Origin: Volvox africanus
Taxonomy: Eukaryota > Chlorophyta > Chlorophyceae > Chlamydomonadales > Volvocaceae
Length of the DNA: 64,000 nt
Assembly: GCA_030268105.1 (NCBI GenBank)
Contig: BSDZ01000078.1
Location: 4,267,001 to 4,331,000 of the forward strand
Reading direction: 5' to 3'
Part shown: positions 59,591-64,000 of the stretch, piece after piece
Layout: each line of letters starts with the position of its first letter
Numbering within the stretch: the stretch's first letter is position 1
Notes under the pieces: generated by a model
The model's database searches: none
What the model was told of the DNA's origin: nothing
Seen by the model: only the letters and a program-made list of their open reading frames with translations
Translations under genes and position numbers: made by a program

Positions 59591-60715
59591 TCAGGATGCT
59601 GATTGATTATAGCTTAGCGATGTAACCGATTGTTGATTTGTTGATAAGAGCTCCTATCTCGCCAGGATTGGCAAAATCGACTAAAGTAGTAAGAAAAGTT
59701 GCACTATTTATGATGTTAATGTTTTGGGCCTTACAATAGGATATAGCTATAGCAAGCGAAGTACCGCCTATACAATAACCAGCTGCGTTAACTTTTTCCA
59801 AACCTAACTTTTGCATATGTTCAAGAGGTCCTATTACTCCTTGGCGCAAATAATTTTCAAATTCTTCAGCTGGTAATTCTTTTTTTGGATTAACCAGGAT
59901 ACAAGGAAAACCTGAATATTATCTTCTACTGACCATTTAATTAACGAATTTCCTTCAGATAAATCCAAATTAATTGCATCGAATCATTCTGCAAATTTAC
60001 TTTTCCTTTTGTGGTAGAAAGATTTTTACCGATTTTGAAGTAAGATGTATCTGTAGTGGAGATAGTTAGTACAGAACTTGATTTCTTGATATCTAAAAAC
60101 AATATTGTCATACCGCTTTCTAGGGATTCTCTTACTGCTTCAGGGTTGCTAAAAGCAAAATTTGAAAGGGAAAGTGCATCAATAAATTGGTTAGTTATAA
60201 ACTCTAAACTTTTTTTCCGACATTATCCAATTCATACTGTCCAACGTTTTTTATCCGATCAGCATTATCAAGAGAGTGGAGCAAAAAATGAATATGAAGA
60301 TATAGCTATAAAAACCAGCAATTTGAACTGAGAAATATATTGTTGGACAAGAAAGAGATAGCCAAGCATAAACAATAACGTGGTGATACACACTAGATTA
60401 CCTTTACGTAGGTTATAATCAAAGACAATTTTTAATTAAAAAACTGCTAGTAATATTGTAGCAGTAAAAACGTAATATCTTACGCTAGATCCCCAACCTT
60501 CAATAGGTGAAATACATATACAATCGGTGAATCTATATGTTTCCTATCCATAAAGCACGGTCATTACAATGTAAAACATAGAAAAAGATGAAAATAATTT
60601 GTAATATAAATATTTGACTTATATTATACCTTATATATAATATATAAATATTTATATGTAATATTGAACTACTTTATGTACATATTTGTTTATTTAATAG
60701 CGCAAAATCATATGG
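59591..60715. mobile_element. AT-rich island of likely bacterial (Rickettsiales-like) origin
   Basis: From about 59.59 to 60.72 kb the sequence becomes strongly AT-rich, with many A/T runs and TATATAATATATAAATA-like stretches, in sharp contrast to both flanks. Its only recognisable gene is a broken bacterial phaC on the minus strand. The 60.35-60.7 kb part, upstream of phaC, shows no ORF. Base composition changes abruptly back at about 60.715 (GCGCAAAATC then a GC-rich CCCCTGACCCCTGG stretch). No inverted repeats, target-site duplication or insertion sequence were recognised at the ends, so the mechanism is unknown. The donor assignment is inference from composition and the gene. Confidence 0.65.
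59607..60215 (-). pseudogene. phaC: Broken poly(3-hydroxyalkanoate) synthase (phaC), bacterial
   Basis: PhaC polymerises hydroxyacyl-CoA into PHA storage granules in bacteria. Translating the minus strand gives ordered fragments of the family. Around 60215-59975: FITNQFIDALS, AFSNPEAVRESLESG, ISTTDTSYFKIGKNLSTTKG and NDSMQLI. In a different frame: LDLSEGNSLIKWSVEDNIQV then FLVSW. In a third frame: NPKKELPAEEFENYLRQGV and NAAGYCIGGTSLAIA (the lipase-like box with the catalytic Cys) and SATFLTTLVDFANPGEIG. Between MQLI and LDLS the family's PPWINK(Y/F)YI block is missing (about 25-30 residues). After VSW one base is lost, shifting frame. The protein ends early at 59607, losing the catalytic Asp and His region. 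So it is non-functional. The species is unknown; AT-richness suggests Rickettsiales. Confidence 0.8.
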
Positions 60716-63700
60716 GAATGTTCGCACCAGGGTCGCGCCCCTGACCCCTGGCCCCTGGTACACAAGGTGGCCACAAGCAAAGAAAGGGAAGACTCGTTTC
60801 GAAGCAAAGATATTTATTAGAGAGCATCATCGTATACCAGAGCTGCAGTGATCTGCGATTGATTTTACGCAGTGCTGGTTTGTTTGGATATGGGATTACA
60901 TTTTCCCCTGCTCGCCCATCGCGACCCTTACTTCAAGGCATCCGTCTCTCAGGACTCCACCGGGTTCCAGGAGTGAGAACGCGAATAGAATTGTTTTGAA
61001 GTACAGAGAAATGACCATTGGAAGTGCAAAATTTCCCGTCGATGGCGCCTTTCCGGTAAAAAAAGTGCGTCAGGGCTGACCAAACACATTTCCTGGATCA
61101 ACTCCATCACGAAAGGCCAAGACGGACTGAATCAGGGGCTCCATCCGGGATTCTATATCCACAGTCACGCGCAGTTGCCTGACAGCTAACACGCACGGAC
61201 ATATTAAGATTCATACAAGGAAGGGCCGGCGACAATATTATTTTTTAGTTAGGAGTGTAAAATTCTTTTACAGCAATTCGCAAAGGAGGCGCTCCTGAGG
61301 TGTGACGACTTCAAGACGGACAGTGAGCGACCAAGGGAGCATGGTGAGCTGCCGCGCTCCTGGCACAATTTCTGATAGTGTGTTGATTGCTTTCAAGTAT
61401 TTGCATTCCACAATAGCAACCCATTGCCGGATGCCGTGCAGATGCAGTGAGCTGCTGCGGGTGCCGTACTGATGCATGCAGGAAGGGCCAGGGTCGACGA
61501 AACATATGTTTTGTGCATGACTGTATTGAAATGTATATCCTGAACTGCATATTAAGATTTCGATCACTGTAGAGCAGATTTCAGCTAGCGCCAAGAAGGC
61601 ACAAATGGATCACATGAAGGGTGTGGTAATAGTTCGGGGCTATGAGGTTGTCAGTGCCAGAGATCAGGCCAGTGCTCCTTCACCAGGCTATTAAAATCAC
61701 TTTATTTGTGTAGTCATGCATATATATGTAGGATAGGTGGTCCTCGCGATTTATCATGGGACCCCTAACAGCTATCGCAAGAACTATGAACCAACCTTCC
61801 GTGTGTGCTTTCATGGTTACTACTTGCAACTAAAGTAAATGTTAGAAGGCCCGACAGATCCTGAAGTCTTAAGTTCAATTATACAAGGCTGAAGTTGTCT
61901 TGGACAACTGGTCTGAATTGTAGAATTATATAGAAGTGCGATAAGTAGTTGATCAGCTGCGCATCAGATAAAGCTAGCATGCTTCAAAACCCGCGAGTGC
62001 TATGATGTATGCATGGTGGCTTGCCTTCCCCCCGGGAACGCTTGGCCTCGGGAACCGGATCCAAGCAACCGATTGCGACGAGGCCACTTTAGCAAACACT
62101 GTTTCTGTTAACCTAAAACGAGTATGACAAAACGTCTAAAAATGGGAAAATAATTATTAGCTGATATGGTAGTATTATATTTGCGGGGATGACAAATTCC
62201 ATGCTTTGTTCTCTGCCACATCATCTTTAGAACTGTTATGTGCCATGTAGAGGTGTAGAGCTGGCCCCTGGTGTTCCGGGGAAACATTTCAGGCCATATT
62301 CACAGAATTTTTAAGGGACCCGAATATGTGTTCGATACCTAATAATTTAAAAGAACTATTGGGTTGACAGTAACGCAAAGACCTACAATAGGAATCGAGT
62401 CAAGTACTAGTCCTGGTTTTACTATTGTGGCTTGTTCCACAGCGCTAGATGGTACTACGTTACAGTACAGCACGTCCAACCCATTCAATAACACGGTATA
62501 CAAATTACGAAAAGTACGGCACCACGGTTTGGGGTCACGACCTTGCATACGCGACCTGGACCTTATTGCCTTACGTCCACACGTTATGGGTAAAGAATAT
62601 AAAAACCAAATTCTCGCAATTGCATCAAACATGATTGAAAAAAATCCGAATGATGCGACTTCCTCACCTCTGTGAATACGACTCGTGCAGACCGAGCATT
62701 AATAACACTCTAGTAACACCGGGGTGCTGCGGTGTTGCCTCACAGATTCGGGTTTAGGTTCGATTATGCCTCCACAGAACGGGAGATGAATCTGGCACTA
62801 CCAAATCTGGCAAGCCGAAGCGAAGAATGTAGGTAGCCACATGCAGGCAAAGAAAACCGTATGCCATACAGCAACCTGACAGCAACCAATTGCAACGAAC
62901 AGAAATTAGAGTACACGCGAACGGACATCCGTTTTAGTCGATGAGCTACACTACTGCTTCACCCCATAAAGCGTCTGCGGCGCAGCGTAGTTGCACCACA
63001 AGCGGCATCAGAATAAAAATGTTCTGTAAGGAAATCCCCGCTTCAACCTCCTTGCAGCGTTTGGTTGATGGAAGAAAACCCAAAGGCACGGAGTCAGTGG
63101 AGACGGTGGACACGGACGGTAAAAAGACCCACGCCATCGGAAAACGCCAGAACAGCCGTAGCTGCAGCAAGAACAAGAAAACCCACGCAACAGCTCTGGA
63201 GCCAATGTTGTAGTCGAGCCGATGGGCGATGAGCTATACTATACACACAGTTATGCAAGTGGATGACAGACATCTCATCCAGTTCCGATAGGGATCGCCA
63301 TTGATCCGGGATGGTAGAATCACACATCCAATCTGCCATAGCTCCTGGACCCTGGCGTCCCTGTTACCTATTACCTAATTTTTTCGAGGACCCAATTGTC
63401 CATCAAAAGGTACATGCCAACCGCCGTGCGTGAGAAAGACATTTCTCTCCTCACGCGTCCAGTCCCGTTGGAAGGGGTATGCTCGGGTCCTTGTGCACCA
63501 CCGGACGTCAACTGTAAGCACCTACTACTGCCTACTACCTACAACTGTGACATGACAGACTACATTACCGAAAAACGCCGTACAGCTCCGTGGAGTGAGC
63601 TGACACGAGGCCAAGCACCCTAATGCGCGTGTACCAATCGGTCTCACCGTACACATCGCAAGGTTATTATAGCACTATTGTGCCGTACGAACGTTACTGC

Positions 63701-64000
63701 TACTGCTAATGGCACAACACGTCGCCCAAATGTACATCGGGGTGCCCACTGGAGACGCGACAGGCAGGGCATTGATGTCAGCGCTACCTCGTTGCCCTGT
63801 GACTGCATTCGCCTCCTTACCTCTTACACCAATCATCAGCAATCGTCCACTCCCGGGATCATATTGATGTGCTCTTGCTGGCAGCGCACATCTCATCTGC
63901 ATTCCCAACCCAGCCCAGTCTCTCCGAAATGGGTTCGTACGGTGGGGGGCCGCAAAGCACACCGCGTTGTAATCAAATCTGGGCGGCTGACATTTTCCAA
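60716..64000. other. No gene recognised
   Basis: Host-like composition with AT-rich pockets (for example 61.6-62.3 kb). ORFs reach about 108 codons on either strand but show no motif, no codon bias like the neighbours and no splice chain. A minus-strand ORF at 63675-63962 with YDPGSGRLLMIGVRG could be an exon of a gene extending past the window edge; this is only a guess. Confidence 0.4.

Noticed and set aside
59591..60715. phaC island as simple bacterial contamination of the assembly
   Set aside because: It is flanked on both sides by host-like sequence and the gene has several lesions, which contamination by a living symbiont would not predict. A chimera cannot be fully excluded without reads.
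1..64000. CRISPR arrays, rRNA or tRNA genes
   Set aside because: No regularly spaced direct repeats, rRNA-like blocks or tRNA cloverleaf pattern with a TTCGA/TTCAA arm were noticed by eye; a tRNAscan run would be needed to be sure.

Overview
This window looks like nuclear DNA of a green alga, most likely a chlorophyte of the Chlamydomonadales/Volvocales type. Nearly all recognisable genes are split by short spliceosomal introns (about 50-500 bp) with donors such as GTGAGT and GTGCGT. Several proteins carry long low-complexity Ala/Gly/Ser/Gln inserts. The set is eukaryotic and green-lineage in flavour: a plant-type nuclear-basket nucleoporin, a SEND1/GEN1-type nuclease and a candidate ciliary protein. 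I joined exons by eye, requiring splice sites and reading phase to agree. Where every phase closes (ALG14, the oxysterol-binding protein, the nucleoporin, CRIPT, PRP39, the M14 peptidase) the models are strong.

Layout. 1-11.7 kb: two multi-exon minus-strand genes of unknown function that may be tandem paralogues, with fragments of a possible PQQ-like propeller gene between them. 12.3-16.5 kb (+): membrane-anchored M14 carboxypeptidase. 18.5-19.1 kb (-): Mpv17/PMP22-like protein. 19.8-22.2 kb (-): ALG14. 23.0-23.3 kb (+): part of a CFAP144/FAM183-like gene. 25.7-29.4 kb (-): oxysterol-binding-protein-related protein. 29.9-36.2 kb (+): FG nucleoporin of the Nup136/NUP1 type. 37.3-38.1 kb (+): CRIPT. 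38.3-39.5 kb (-): Ash2-type SPRY protein. 39.9-45.0 kb (+): PRP39. 47.1-54.8 kb (+): GEN1/SEND1-like Holliday-junction nuclease. 56.3-59.0 kb (+): LON-substrate-binding-domain protein. 59.6-60.7 kb: a very AT-rich island with a broken bacterial poly-hydroxyalkanoate synthase (phaC). 60.7-64 kb: nothing recognised.

The genes do not form a pathway or operon; this is ordinary eukaryotic housekeeping content. Several neighbours are divergent pairs with 450-600 bp between starts (unknown gene/M14 peptidase, ORP/nucleoporin, Ash2/PRP39), so they may share promoters.

The most notable item is the phaC relic at about 59.6-60.2 kb. It has a premature end, an internal deletion and a one-base frameshift, and its AT-rich composition is unlike its surroundings. 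It resembles a decayed transfer from a Rickettsiales-like endosymbiont. Other points of interest are three GC-AG introns, SUMO-interaction-like motifs at the end of the GEN1 homologue, large acidic inserts in the ORP and PRP39, and a microsatellite grown directly out of a splice donor.
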